From contig NMRA01000852.1 of the NCBI GenBank assembly GCA_002633005.1, positions 60,359 to 117,506 on the forward strand: 57,148 bases of DNA, in the 5' to 3' direction. Shown piece by piece: positions 10,649 to 24,900 of this stretch (position 1 is the stretch's first letter; every line of letters begins with the position of its first letter). The notes under the pieces were generated by a model. The model worked only from the letters and a program-made list of their open reading frames with translations, was not told where the DNA came from and did not search any database. Position numbers and translations under genes: made by a program. Source of the stretch: Phoronis australis (lineage: Eukaryota; Phoronida; Phoronidae).

Positions 10649-13600
10649 AAAAGGCGGCGAATCACTCTATAAAATGACGTTTGTTTAGTTGTTTTCCACT
10701 TAAACGGCTGCAACAAACAATGTGGGTGTCGGTTGACTACCAGGTTTTGCATGTACCCCCGCCGGTCCGTTAGCTCTACGTGTTGATGCAAGTTTTACAA
10801 GTTGACCAGCATAAGTTAAAAATGTAACTACACCCGGGTAGCAAACGGGCTGTGTGAAATTGTGAGATCTAAAGAGCTCAACACACACTGCTACGATAGT
10901 CTTCATGCAGCTATAGTCGGTAACTAACCAACACTTCAAGTTTACAGAGCTAAGTATTGGCTGAAAGTGGCTGGCTGGATGGCTAGAGTCCAGACTGTGC
11001 CCACTCACACCAGTGTAAATTGTTGATACGGACTGGTTGCACTGGCAAATTTTCGGCTGGTGATGACGCTGACTGAGTATCGCATAATTTGTGTTGCCTC
11101 AGCTCAAACAGGTATCCCTGGTGACCCGACATTCCACACTAAAATTTCTTATTCCGACAATTTGAAGATCGCCTATTGACTGCACGCTAAAATAGGACAC
11201 TGACTTTACCCCACCAAATACGCCACAAAAACAGCGCTCCAAGCGGGTGATATTTTAGCTTCGTTAGAGAATATAAGTTTACTTTTTACTGTTGAATGAT
11301 TTGCGAAATTAATCAACAACTCATAGAAAAACATGCAAAATTTATTCAGAATAAAATACAGTTCCCTTTAAAACTTGTTTCGACTTGGTTAAAAATGGGG
11401 TTTTCAAAACCCCACCATGACTGATCTAAAATATGCTATATATTTTCATTTTGAATGACCATGAACCTTTCTTCCTAAACTACACGTACATGTAGAGTAT
11501 TACGCAATACATTCTTTTCAAGCCCAGCCTCATACAAAATCACGACACTCAGCCTATTCATGCCTGTCTTTTCCACCGACAGGACTCTGGTAAGTACACA
11601 AACAACGCTTGTTCTTCTATGCATACACATGTAAGAGTATTATGTTCGTTTCTGGTCCGTTGAAGACAAGGTTGTTTATAGTTTCCTGACCAATGCACCT
11701 AGTCTAATACTAGCAACAATAGATTTTAAATAAAAAGAGGCCTTCTTAAGTTTGCTAAGTTTCTCAAAAAAGCGATAATCTCAAACCTGAAAGCATTTGA
11801 CGAATTTCCAGGCTACAAATTGAAGATCTGAACGATCGTTCCTGTCAACGGTGGTGAAAACGAAGATAGGTATTGGTATACATTTCAATGTAGATAAAAA
11901 TGAAATGTTATGCTTTAAACGTATTGATGCAAGAATGCTCATGTTAATTCTACAGTGTCCATGTGCGGAAAGCGTAGTATTCCGGCAGTACCACAGAACG
12001 TCTTTTTGGTCTCAGTATGGTGCAACACGTATTTATTGGGCTATGGGGCTGGATACAATACTTCAGATTATGTTGTCGTATAAAGAAAGGATTCTCTTCT
12101 TCCTTTGTTGCCGGATCTGTTTTTTTTTTTTTTTAAGTCGAAAATGGGTACCTGTGGTACAGAAGCAGTAAGCCTTGCAGTGTGAGCTTTAACGACTAAT
12201 TAATGCTTGTACCTCAATCTATCTTTTAAAACAATCAATTCTCCGTAAGTGGTCAAACCACAGCGCTCATTTGCTCTGGGACAGAATGATGACAAGAGTT
12301 GGTGACTTTTACGCGCTAACTTAATAAAGCGTTTTGCTCCACAAAGGGACATTTTTGCAACTCTTCCTAGGATCACTAATCACCTCCCTTTTTATCCCAC
12401 ATCTGTGTGAATACGGCCATGGAATACGCCACGGGTTATAAGAAGTACAGCCAATCCGAATTCCATAGTCGCGCTGTATTTCAACGTTGGAGTACAAACT
12501 CCTGGTGGAGTACATTTGCACGACGTAAATTTGACTGCTTGTATCCCTTTGGGTCACCTAAACATTCATTCAAGACCGTGTTTCTGATAAGGCAGTTTCA
12601 GTACTCAAAAATAGAAATTTTCAACAATGAAAATTCAGAGGCACGGCGATCAGGCCGTTATTTTTAAGCTTGGTCGTCTGAAATACGCCAATTGCCTCCA
12701 TAACGTCTCTAACAAAATCGGGCAAAAACCTTTTAAAATCAAACAAAAGCGTTTTGATATGAATGCATACATTAATTTTACACTGAGAATTAAGATATCA
12801 ACAGCAAACTGCGATGTGACATCGATTACGTATTTTTTACCACAGCCTTCCTCGGCTCTCCTTCTATCGCTTTTAGCGTGAAGTCTGCTTTTCAAGATAA
12901 AGTGCCCTCAAGTCACTTGAATCAGCCACCTCACTAAACAGGGTTTCCATCTTCATTTTCAGGTGCTGTGATCAACGGACAAGATGTTTCTATCACTATT
13001 TCCATTCCACAAAAATCCAGAATGAGAAAACCAAAAAGAATTATGGAAGCTAAAGCGACAGGTCACTGCACAACTGTTTAGTTAACGTTTCAAATTTGTT
13101 TAACTGGGTGGATTGTTTCTAAGTTTCCGACGAACTTGCTTCTGAATGGTTTGTTGTTTAACGTTTATACAGTGTATTTCACAAACTGAAAATTCGTGAT
13201 GATTATTATGAAATAAAACTTTCCGAGTTTTTCAATAGTAAAAGACTTCACGAAACAGGTTTTAAAATAAATAACTTCAGTTGAAGCTTAACTCCAAGTA
13301 CATGTAAAGGTCATTCAACACAAATCCAAATATTTTCACACTTAACTGAATTTAATGATTTTTCTGCATTATGTTGGTGGTGCACCACCACCTAGAATGG
13401 CTACCGTAGTTAGTCAGTTGACTTACTTTGATGTCTCACTTCAGTTTCTTTATATGTAATACAGTTTCCGAGGAAACCCAATTCACTTTAAAAATGTCAT
13501 TACTATTAGTAAAATGAGGCAACAACAAACAGGGATAAAAGTTACGAAATATTTACATTTTAGTGGTATCTTTCGACTGACGAAACTGATACTATGTTCT

Positions 13601-14579
13601 AAATTGCATGTATCGAAAAGTTGGGTCGGAGCTCTTAACTTCAAGGCAATATTGTCAGAAAAGCGATTTTTGGCCGCAAATCGATAATGCCCTTTAATTA
13701 AATTCATCCGATCACCACACCGACAAACCAGTGATCCTGTACAGTTAGCCAAGTATAGCATAAAGGGTGTTTTTTGGATTTCTGCTACTGTACTAATGAG
13801 ATGCGCCAATACTGCACTGAGAAGCACCAGGCCCGTTTACGGAATAGTGAGTGCTATCACGTTTCCTGGTGAGGGACCAGTTTCTCACTTTGAAGGAGAG
13901 GGAGCCCGTTGAGTAACAGGCAAATTCCTGTTACGTGCTTGTGCGGTGCTGTACTGGTGCGGCTGTGCTATGGGAATTTTCGGATTACCAAAGTTCCAAC
14001 TAAACACAAATTTAGTAGTAACTTTTGAATAAGTTTTGCTTGGGTTATCGTCGTCATGGTTATTCATACTATAATTGTACCTAGCGATAATTTTTCTTTC
14101 AATTTTGAAATCAGCTCCGTCCCAGAGGTTTTGTTTCACGTTCTAGCTTAGTGAAAATCTCACTCTGTGGAGCAAGTCTAATATTAAAAGCCGTTGACCC
14201 CGTGGTTATTCACACGCGTTTCCCTGACATCGCTGTGTATCCGTCACCATGCAACTGCACTCTGTATCAACTGTGAACTTTTGACAGCTCAATTGTGACG
14301 GTTGAAAGAAATCCACCACTTCCACAAATTGAAGAGCTATTCATCACAAGCAAAACACAACAAAAATCGTGTTTCCCATGCACAATATACCCAACTACTT
14401 AAGACCGCTTTGAATGCTGAAAAGAGTCACGCCAGGATCATGACCGGTACACTTAAAGCCGGAGGCGGTACATTTCTATATGTCACATCACAATGTTCAA
14501 CAGTCCATATTTCCAACTTGTTAATACATTTCATCAATTTTTGCAATCCTGCAATCCAATCCCAATAAAAATTTATCGC
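10649..14579. other. intergenic, no gene recognised
   Basis: Contains overlapping short frames on both strands (for example 12321-12895 and 13483-13827) without recognisable domains. A dispersed repeat lies at 10697-10920. Nothing else can be supported. Confidence 0.45.
10697..10920 (+). repeat. dispersed repeat D, copy 1
   Basis: Aligns in direct orientation with 33807-34000. Shared blocks include CACTTAAA-x-GGCTGCAAC, CCCCGCCGGTC-x-GTAAGCTCTAC and GTTGAT, then GAGCTCAA and CTTCAT-CAG-TAT. Diverged by roughly a quarter; no coding content is seen. Confidence 0.55.
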
Positions 14580-14792
14580 AGGCGGTCTGGTATGCGTTGC
14601 ACCAGACGTGCGCAAGCCTCTCAGGTGGACCCATTGCACTGATCACTTTGAAACATTTTTGTGTTTTTTAAAACCGAGCTGAGGTGCTATAGTCCTGATT
14701 CAACGGTCTAGCAGAGTGCCTCAGTGGGACTCGGAACTCAAGACCTTGAATAAAGGAAGCGGACACTCATCCCACTAGGCCAAAGTGTCTCC
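14580..14792 (-). repeat. tRNA-derived SINE
   Basis: On the minus strand the head (14792-14714) has an A-box-like TGGCCTAGTGGGATGAG and, 40 bases on, a B-box-like GAGTTCCGAGTCCC, spaced as in a tRNA gene (RNA polymerase III promoter). The clover-leaf is not well closed and a non-tRNA body follows to about 14580, so a SINE or tRNA pseudogene is more likely than a working tRNA. Confidence 0.5.
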
Positions 14793-15892
14793 TTCCCTAA
14801 GCCAGAAATTAATATTGTGAAAACTGACATAAATCAGTGCATATCAGCGGAGAGTTATTTTTTCCAAATTGGATACTGTAAAGTGTTCAGTACTATTTGT
14901 TACGTCTAGAATACGCAATAGCGCTATGTTTGTTTCTACTAGTCATTCGTCCAATTGCAACGGTGAACATTGACTGAGTTAATAGCAGCTCAATATTTTT
15001 ACTAGGGGATTAATAAGTGTATAACACGTGGAAGGAAGGACTGCTAAAATGAGATTTAGCGGTCTTTAAGGACATTTAAAAAATAAGCCTGCTACAAGCA
15101 GAAGACGATTGCAGAGCAATTACTGTATAATGGAAGACGTTGACAGTTATCGGCTTCTTCATGTGTTAGTTTTTAGTCCCCGCTTTCTTCACAACATATT
15201 ATTACTTATCCTACGTGTACGGGTGCCAGACCCCACGATAAAATAGCCGGGAGGTAGCAACGCTGGTTTTCACTGATGCTTTTGTATCAACGCAGCCCAT
15301 TTTATCCTTAGGGCCTAGCAACTGACGCAATCTAATCGATAGTCGCACGCGCACGGGTTACCAGGGAACTTCTTACAGTAGCCTAGCACTGATATGTATT
15401 GCAGCGTCGTAGCAAGAACTTTCTGAACATGTTTTGTATAAAGTTTCAGAATTCTCAACAAGAATTTTGTGTACGCAGTGACAATAAAGGCGTTACTTAC
15501 TGGTTTTAACATAGTTTGAATACCTTTCCTGCTATCATAATGCCGGAAAATTTGCACTGGTGTGGGGTGGGGTATGCATGTACTTATACCTTAATGAAAA
15601 AACAAGCCATCTGTTGCCTCAATGGATGGACAAGGACATCGCGTTCCATGATACATTTCGACTGGGGAGAAAAATCAGAGCCAGAGCCATTAAAGGAGAG
15701 AATTTCCATCCCAGCCGGTGTCAAAATTAATTTAAATTAAGTTAGCGAATACAGTAGACCGATCATACTTAAATCTACATGTACATGATCACCGTGAAAC
15801 GAAAAGAAATGGCATTTTATTCAGTTTTACATGTTATCGTTTGCAGCGGATTGCTTCAAACTTGCAGTTTGAAAGAAACAAAGCACACCCTC

Positions 15893-15950
15893 ATGAAGAT
15901 GAAATTAGACTGGACGTCATCCATTCTGCTCTGCCTACTATACATTGCAG
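15893..15950 (+). CDS. channel subunit exon 1: signal peptide
   Basis: The ATG at 15893 gives MKMKLDWTSSILLCLLYIA, a compact signal peptide, then donor G|GTAAGTG (phase 1). The same frame is open upstream with ATGs at 15779 and 15809. I prefer 15893 because it places the hydrophobic core near the N-terminus. A possible acceptor (TTTGCAG, about 15840-15846) could mark the start of this exon. Confidence 0.75.
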
Positions 15951-18900
15951 GTAAGTGTAATGCATTACTTTAGATTCCTTTACTTTGTTCAGCACACTGC
16001 ATTGTCTTGATTGCTCCTGACTGCTTTGTTGGCCACATCCTATTGATTGGCATATTCATATAGATTTATACATATATGTAGTCTTGGGATCAAGCGGGCC
16101 CATAACTAGTCTCTGACAAGGCCTTCCCTATTTTATCATTGTACTTATTGTTCTTGTGTTTTATGACATGAAATAAACACACACTTCTGCTTAAACAGCT
16201 TGTTTGTGAACAACATTTGAGCGTTCCGCATTCTTTGCGGGAAAACCAAAATCTCATGATGCAAGTGACTAAACGCCAGTGTTTCGTCACTATGCTTTGG
16301 AACTTATACTTGCCTTCAGGTACATGCACATCAATCCTAGCAATATCAAAATAGCGGACACCGGAGAGATTATGTCCGTGACGTTGGGACGTTGAATTGT
16401 AGGATTGAATCCACTGTTTTTATTCCAAAATCATGACAATCGACGCAAGTGTTTATTAATCCAAATAAACATGATGGTTGGGACCAGTGCCCCAACCCAG
16501 CCGGACAAGTGCCGCGTCCCCTACAGAATGCACTATTCGCAGTTGGTATCCACTTTCAAAATCTCCACTCGCCCGAGATCGAGCAAAATTGCCTACCTTA
16601 TAAGCAAACATTAGCGTGTATTACTGATATCCTGTCAGATTATTTCCATTTGGTACTTTCAGACGAAAAAGCACATTGTCCGTTAATATGCGGCAACAGA
16701 AGCAGCGCCAAATCACCATTTCCGGTTTGAAAACTGGCGTGCATTAAGTAGCGAATAGGACCTACGCTAGCACCTAGCTAAAATCTTCCTAGAAAGTACA
16801 TATATAAGAGAACTTAAAAAGACTTCATAATAAAATTCGCGCATTCTGCGACTCAATATTTCTACATCTTTAATTTATGGTATCTCGCCAAAAAGCCGAA
16901 CGTTGAAATGGCCACAAGTGGCAAGTTTGGTTTTACACAATTTTCCTTCACGAAGTAAAAAGTTTTAAAACATGTCAAAAAATGACCCCAAATTCTAGAG
17001 TAAAGGACTGTGTCCCTTGCATTTCATTATCTAAGTTAAATGAATAATTTTATAACCGGTCATTCAGTAGAATACAAAACAACGTACATGTAATTACCGA
17101 GCAAAGTATCAAAACACATAATAGCCTTCTTGTTCGGGTATCTCGCACCGTTTCTTTGTAAAGTGAAGCGCTTTGGGTTTTACATCGAACAGTAATGGTA
17201 ATGGAATGCGCTAGTCAAGTAATAACGTCACTCCTAATCCCCAATCCAGAAATCAATAGAAAGTACGGAACATTCGCAAATCAGGTTCACAAAGGAAGTC
17301 GAACGTCATCTGAACCAATATATACATGTAGCTTTACAATAGAAGGGGCATTTTTGAGGGCCCTCTTGGAAAGCAGTGCTATCACTGAAGAGGCCACCTT
17401 CATTTTAAATATCACAATAATAAATAAATAAAAAAATTCAAAGTCAAATTGCCTACATGTATATATCCGTCTTCCAACGCAAAAAAAAACACTTTGATTT
17501 GGATCATTTGTTGTCATGATGCTTGTCTCAATGGAGGTGAATTCTAGACTTTGAAACAACTGACAAGTTGTCACGTGATGTAACCACAAAGATGGCCTGC
17601 TGACGGGATAAAATGCTCGTAACGTACATGTATTTCCATGCCTCACTTAAAAGGATATATTTATAAACTGATAAGTTGTTTTCGCTGGAAACGAGGCTAT
17701 AGATGCTGACTTGTCACGGCGTGTCGTTGCGTGTCCCGAACACGGTCTCAAGGAACCACGAACTGTTATATTTAGTTACTTAAAAACAAGAAAATCACAT
17801 CCCATCTGATGAAGGAGCAGACGGAAAACATTTTCATAGCTTTAAGTGGTCTTAGCCGAGTTCTGTTTTCGGACAGACTTGTAACCACTTTATATGTTTT
17901 ATAGGTGGTACATCCCTGAATACCATGGACAGAAAGTTGACCGAGATGTTATTGAAGGGCTATGAAAAGACGACGCGACCGGTAGACCACTATAAGGACT
18001 CCGTTAACGTTACCATGGATATAGGCCTTCGTGAACTGTCATCGCTGGTAGGTAAAATGGTCGAAAGGATGCTCGTCTTGACTGCCCTGTCTATATCGAA
18101 CCTTAACTCATTTACTACCATCTTACCATAAGCAGCAGGGTTGTATTTGCGAACAAAGAAATACAGACTCAAAACCGGGATTACTCATATTTTCTAACTC
18201 CGTTTAACAAGAATAGTAACAGATGGCAGCGCGAGCATCCATAAAACGGCAAGACACGACACATTTCACTGACACTTCGTTTATCTTGATGCACGCTATG
18301 TCCTAAACCATATGAGGTGTCATTGACTACTGACAAATGTACCATTTGATAGGAGGATGTTTTTAAGACAACTTTCTCTATAAAGTGATCACTTTTCTTT
18401 GGTTATGTTAATTATATACATGTACAATGTATGACACCCGCAATGCTAGGTTTTCTTTGCTGTGAAGCCTTCGTACTTGTGAACCATTATATGCATTATA
18501 AACTTCACTATATTTCAGGATGAAAGGGATCAAGTGCTCAAAATCAAAGCTTGGATACGACTTGTACGGAATCTTTTCTTATTTTAATTTAAGTTAACTT
18601 GATGCTTGTTCACTTCTCTGCTGTTAACACGAAAAATGAATGTTGTTTATTCTTCCGTGCAATTACTTCCTTAAAGCCGTGATTACACTGTCTATTAAAC
18701 CTACCTAAGGGAGGCGCTTAACCAACAAAAAAGAACCATCATCAGCTGTAACTGATTAAAACAAAAGTTATTTATTTGCCAGAGGACGGTGCATAGCTGC
18801 CTTTACTAAATATAGAGTAGGACCCCGACCTTATTTATGGTTGTTCCTATTTTAGTATTGGTACGATGCGTTCCTGAAATGGAACGCTTCACAGTATGGG

Positions 18901-21900
18901 GGCATAGACAGAACGGAAATACTCTCCAGCAGTATCTGGCTACCTGACCTCGTGTTGATCAACAGGTTCGTTAGTTACGTATATATGTTCATTACCCAAT
19001 CCACAACAGGGGTAAACCACGAGAAATGTACCTCTCTAGTAGGTGAGTCGCCTCACAATTTTAGATTTTCTGCATTTTTGAAATAGCAATGCATTAGTGT
19101 AAAATGGTGCCAAAACCGTCTTTCCTGAAACTCAACAGGGCCAATTGTTTTGCCCCCCCCCACCCCTTTCCTCAGGCCAGGGTCTAATCATTCTACTTGA
19201 TGTCGAACTAGATATTATTTTGTGAATTTTCGTACTATTTTTGTGCGAACTCAATTATTCCGTGCTCAAGTACATTATAGGTTTCTAGTCTAAATTCGCA
19301 TTTGATGTCCCCTAAGTTCGAGCTAAAAACCTGAGAAAAACAGGTCGTGTAAAAAGTTATGATTGTTGGAAATACTAATTTGTTGGTGAATAGTAAGAAC
19401 CGACATTGTAGTTCGATCCATTTCATGGTGAAAAGTTCACGTCTTAGCGTTCGCTTCATTGCTCATTACAACTATATGTAGCAATTAGGTAATGCCTGGA
19501 TTTTCAAAAATTATGCAAATTTGTGCACTAAAGGAAATGAAGTTAGATGAGCTATCAAAATGTTGGACAAATTTGACTGACGATTCGTCGTATGGTAGAA
19601 ATAAAAGTTCCCAATAAGAAGCCATGTTGTATTCTCCTTTGACAGCGCCACTCCACGGACCTTATGATACAGTGTTGCACTTCGTAAGACTGGGAAAGAT
19701 CTTATCTTCGGGTCCACGAGTTTTCATAATGATGAAATACTTCTTTCTAGTGCCACAAACGAAAACTTGTCCCACAGCGATTTACTTGTTGTTGTTACAA
19801 GTAACGGAGACGTTTCTTGGAAATTCCCGGTAATCATTGCAAGTCAGTGCGACTTGGACGTCAAGTACTTCCCGTTTGATCGGCAGGTACGAATACATGT
19901 CTAATAGATTTCTGATTGCTAGTGTTCCGTCTCCACCTAACATTGATAAATCATTGGCTTCTCCCAATATTTCCCTGTCTAATGCTTTTCTTGTGACCTT
20001 GATAAATTGATGATGAGTTCACAGAAGCCGCTGTGGCAGCCACTCAGATATGGCTTTGTCAGACTTCTCCCTGGGCCACAGGGTATTTGAATTGTTCCAG
20101 ACATCACAGTGAACTTGATTCCAAAGGAAGGGAGCAGAGTATTAAAACGCTTTGTTTTTTGTTGCTTTCATTGCAACGCAAGAATAAAGCAATACAACAT
20201 TTATAGAGAGATTTAGCCCAGAAAATGGATCCTTACACCTTAGATTTGTCTATAGGTAGCGATAAATTAATTAAGTAAACATATAATAATGAGTAATAAC
20301 ACATAGAAAGTAACGAGAACAAAATAAATCACACGGAATTAACCGTGCTCGAAAATTCGTGGGACCCGTTTAAAGCAATGTAACTGATTCATGAAGTAAT
20401 TTAAAAATAAATTGACTTTATCTAATTTTGAAGTGACAGCGTCACCAGTATTATTGAATTCAACCCAAGGAAATGCATCGGGGTTGGATTGACTAGGATT
20501 ATTTTTCATGAGTTTCAATTTTTCTTAGAATTTTTTGGTTTATGTGTAGCAGATTGAATTAAGGTTAAGTTTGTGCCTTGTCACCTGACTGTTTTCTCTG
20601 GCAAAGCCAGTTTATTAGTGTAAGACGATCTTAAACGATATGAATTGTCTGTCATATTGGAATTCATTTACGACGTTAACGGATTTTCGGCCAATAGTTT
20701 GACATTGCGTGCCCGCATTTTGAGAACCAGTTTGATGCCCTTACTTAGTGGGGGAAAACTGGTTATCAAAATTCGGGCAAGTTATATGAGACTATTACCG
20801 ATTTTCGCGTCTCTCTTTTACATAATTTTATTTTGAAGGTTTGCCCCCTGGAATTCGCCTCTTGGGTTTACCCTCAATCGCGAATGGACCTCTACGCGAA
20901 GGGATCGCGTGGTGACACCAGCGTTTTCCAGGGTAATGTGCTCATAGAGAAGTGCCACACGTGTAACAATAGGACGCGTGTTCAGGCAAAATCGCTTTGC
21001 CTCCATTTGTATTCAAGTGTCTGAACTCACTGTTATTTAGGGAAGAATTACTGTAAGGTTTATTCACCATATAAAGTGTACCAACAGAGCTTAGAGAACG
21101 TTTTAAGACTGTATACAATGCATGAAAATGAATACGAAACATGTTGTTACAGAAGACGATACGGGCTCAGATTGGCCGTTAACAAAAATGAGCGATAAAA
21201 TAAGCAATCTTGAATTCCAGAAAGCAAGTCATGGATAATGGACAGCTTCATCGCCCAGCGAAGGGTAAAAACGTTCAAAACTGATGAAAAATACCCTGAC
21301 GTGACTTACTCACTCCGTTTAACAAGGAGACCTCTTTACGTCCTTTTCAATTTGGTAAGAGAATTACCTTATAATTAGACAATGTTATCTTTCTTAAAAT
21401 CCCGTCAATTTCAAGGCTCCCTTTTTCATTGGCAGAATATTTCAAATGCGCGTATTTACGAAGGAGCTCGCGGGACTCGAAGGCCCCCCGTTTGTCGAAG
21501 TGGGCAAAAAGGTCCGCCTCAGAGAGACAAAAAGTCCTAAAAAATAGTAAACGATACAAAAGTCCACTGAAAAGACAGGAGCTACCAAAATTCGGCGAAT
21601 GCACAGTTCATAGCCCTGAACGTACCCCGTTTTTTAGTAAAAGGTCCACATTTTCAAAAATTCGAGACTCACATTTTTTAGGCTGGGTGCGTGCATATTT
21701 CACTTTTGTTACTCGCCCACACGAATACGTTGTCGTCATTTCTGTCTTAGCCACGCTGGCTTGACTTCAAGAGGAAGAGCCATACACCAATCAGGACAAT
21801 TTGAGAACAGAAATTCAATATATTTGAATCAATATTAGGGTGTTCAGTTAGTCGTCCTAGTGTTTCATGGAAGTTGTAAGAGATTGGAAATATAGGATGC

Positions 21901-24900
21901 TCCAAGCATACAACCACTTGCTTTATTATTTTCTCCTTGCAAACTGTGTCAGTCTCGACCATTTTGTCTTCAGCTGAGAAGTGCCGGAGTGCATCTCTTG
22001 ACAAACTTGATTTTTTGGGTAGCGAATGTATCATGAATGCCGTTTTTTGACTCTTTGGAATAGCAAAGTCAGAAGGCATGGCGTAAACGAGAGTAAATGC
22101 ACTGTAGGGGCTATCCACAGTATCTACTCGGAGGTGAAATGTTTTGAATTATCTGTGTGTGTACCGTTTTCTCCTAGTTTAACCTAGAAACCAATGATTA
22201 ACCTAGAAATAAACAAGCTATTGGTTACTAAGTTCAACATAGACGCTTTCATGTCCTAAGGACGAAAAGCAATTGAGGGCATATAGGTTTGTTTATTTTT
22301 GTCGTGACTTCCAGTGTCCCGGGTCTGGCGTTTGCTAGTCTAACGGCCTAATTGCTTGGTGATTCTTCATGAAATTTTGACAGGTTTAAATTATTTCTTT
22401 TGTGAGAAGTCGAATGACGTCAACATCAGAAGGGTCCAACCATTGTTATAATCCGTTTTGGTACTTTTACCGGTGTCTTCGTCAAATTCCTGCCCATTCT
22501 AATTATTGGAGCCCCTTGTGGCCTACTTGCCTCAAAGAGATACATGTAAGCACCCCGAGCAGCGCACGATTCCCTTAACATCAAAGTTTTTGAACAATTC
22601 GCTTTGCCTTTATCCTAACTTCTCAATACCACGATGGTTTGAGTCCCGAATAATAACAATAATATTACTTTTGCAGTTTTGGGGCTGAATTAAACGAACG
22701 GTTTTGTTTTTCCAGGTTCTTCCGGTTGTTATGATTATTATTCTCGGAATGCTGGCGTTTTGGCTACCGCCTGATGACGGCGAGAAGATTGGTCTCTGCG
22801 TAACTCTCCTGGTGGCGCTGTCGTTCATTATGTTGCTGCTGGGAGACAAGATGCCTCCAACTGCTATTTCCGTTCCATTGCTGGGTGATTTTTGAAAGAC
22901 ATTTTGTTGTTACTGTCAATGCGACGCACACACAATATACCAGACAAACTGATACATAGTTGTGGTCCCCCACCCAAATAAGTATTTCAATATACAGTGT
23001 AAGGCGATTCATCAAATTGTGAAAACCATCGGCACGACTCAAGCTCAAATGGCGTGTCGTAAAAAAATGGAAACCAACAATATTTGAAAGAAAATGTTTG
23101 CGAAACTTCTAAAAACGACATGCCAGCATTGTTTTTTCTCCCGTCCATAGAGGGGCGTTTAGGTAACCACGACGGTATTTTAACAATTGAAACTTTTACA
23201 AATTATGGGTTTGGATTAATGCATTCATTGTATGCTCCCGCGCAGCCCAGAAGGGTTATGACTGACCAGGTGCATAGCCCAGTAATATATTTCAAAGAGC
23301 TAAATAACCCAAACCGCTGCCTAATATCAAGTCTAATTATTATTTTTTTAAATTTTATCACGGCTTTAATTGTGTTTGTCTGGGTCAAAATGTCAAACTA
23401 ACGCGATGGTAAAGGAGCAATGTGGCGGAAACACGCCACGGTTATAAAATGGTGGTCACGTCCATGTACAAATGCTCACCACAATAATATTTGATATACT
23501 ATCAATTTAAATTTTCTTTGTCTTAGGACAATTCTACGCTGCGGTGGTGATTATGCTCACTGCTACGACAGTACTGTCGACTATAGTGATCCATACGCAC
23601 TTCCGAGGAAAACGGGGCAAACGTGTGCCCAACTGGATACGAATTGTTGTGCTCAAAGGACTGGCAAGGTTTCTTTGTTTTGACTTGACATGCAAGAGCG
23701 ACCTCTATAGAGACCGCGAGGTTAGTCATTGTCATTTTCCGTTGATTTCGTAATGACTCTGATCTGTCTTGCCCCTATCTACACACTTGCTTCACGTCCC
23801 TTCTGTTTTTTTTTTCAATTCTCTTCCACCCAACAATATCTTAGCACTGTGTTTAGTTACTTAAACATCTTATCTCATCAGCCATGCTCAATTTTGACAA
23901 ATTCCCTTTTCTATGAAAATCATTTCTCTTTTTCTCTCATGCATCCCTTTCTCCTTTTTCCTCCACGCCTTCCTATACCTGCCTTATAATTTTTCTTCCA
24001 TTCATCTCAATCTTACCTGAGTAGAGTTCAGCAGCTGTCTCGCGGTAAGACAAATCTGGCCAAAATTACGACGTCTTCGCAGTTAAAATACAAGGCAATT
24101 TCTCGCGTAGTCTCGCGAAGACTTGTTTTTTCTAGTGAAGTTTTAGCGTTAATGAACACTATCCTGTATTGTCTCCGTTAAGATTCTGAGCCGTTGTAAT
24201 GAAATAGAAACTCGTCAGAATGCAACTCAACTCCCTTGTTAAAACGGCTATGAATCCGACTACCGTATTCGCCGTAATAACCGCCCAGGGCGCTTAGAAA
24301 AGTTCGGTTCAGGGAGGGCGCTTATTATAACCCAAGACGGTTGAAATCCGGTCGCCGAAACGGGTGAAATCGGAAGCTAAGATTCATCAAATTTACGCTC
24401 TGTGACGTATGTGTAATCTATGAAAGACTTTCAACAAAACTGTGGTGCATTGCTATCAAATTTTGCTGCTAAATTACGATCATTTTACAGAAAATTGTGC
24501 TCAAATCCCAAGGCGAAAACTCGCCAACTGACTGCTTCGAAATCGCAGTTTTCGATATGGCGACTTCAATGCTTGAATAAAAATGGTTTCGATAAAGTAC
24601 CTGAAATCCTCATTAAGTTTTATAAATAGCGTCTGTAAGGTTTTTTAAGTTCCCGTGGAGTCTGGATTAACGGCAGGTTTAAGTACAAATCTGTGCAACA
24701 TCGTGCCATCTACATGTATGATCGGCAACACGGCGAGAAAAATGTCTGAACGAACACACATGTTGTTGTCACGTGACGTTTGTTTTGAAGTTCGTCTGCG
24801 AGTAAGCGAGCGCGTGCGTGTCATCAGAGTTCATTTGCCAAAGCAGAGACCGTCTTTCGGCCAGAGCCACGCAATCTCACTAGCTAGACGTGTCTAAAGA

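Noticed and set aside
11851-12171. 106-codon frame ending in a poly-Phe stretch
   Set aside because: The hydrophobic end is just the poly-T run at 12120-12135; the rest has no recognisable domain.
12321-12895. Four overlapping frames on both strands
   Set aside because: Mutual overlap, no domain, no splice or start context that favours one of them.
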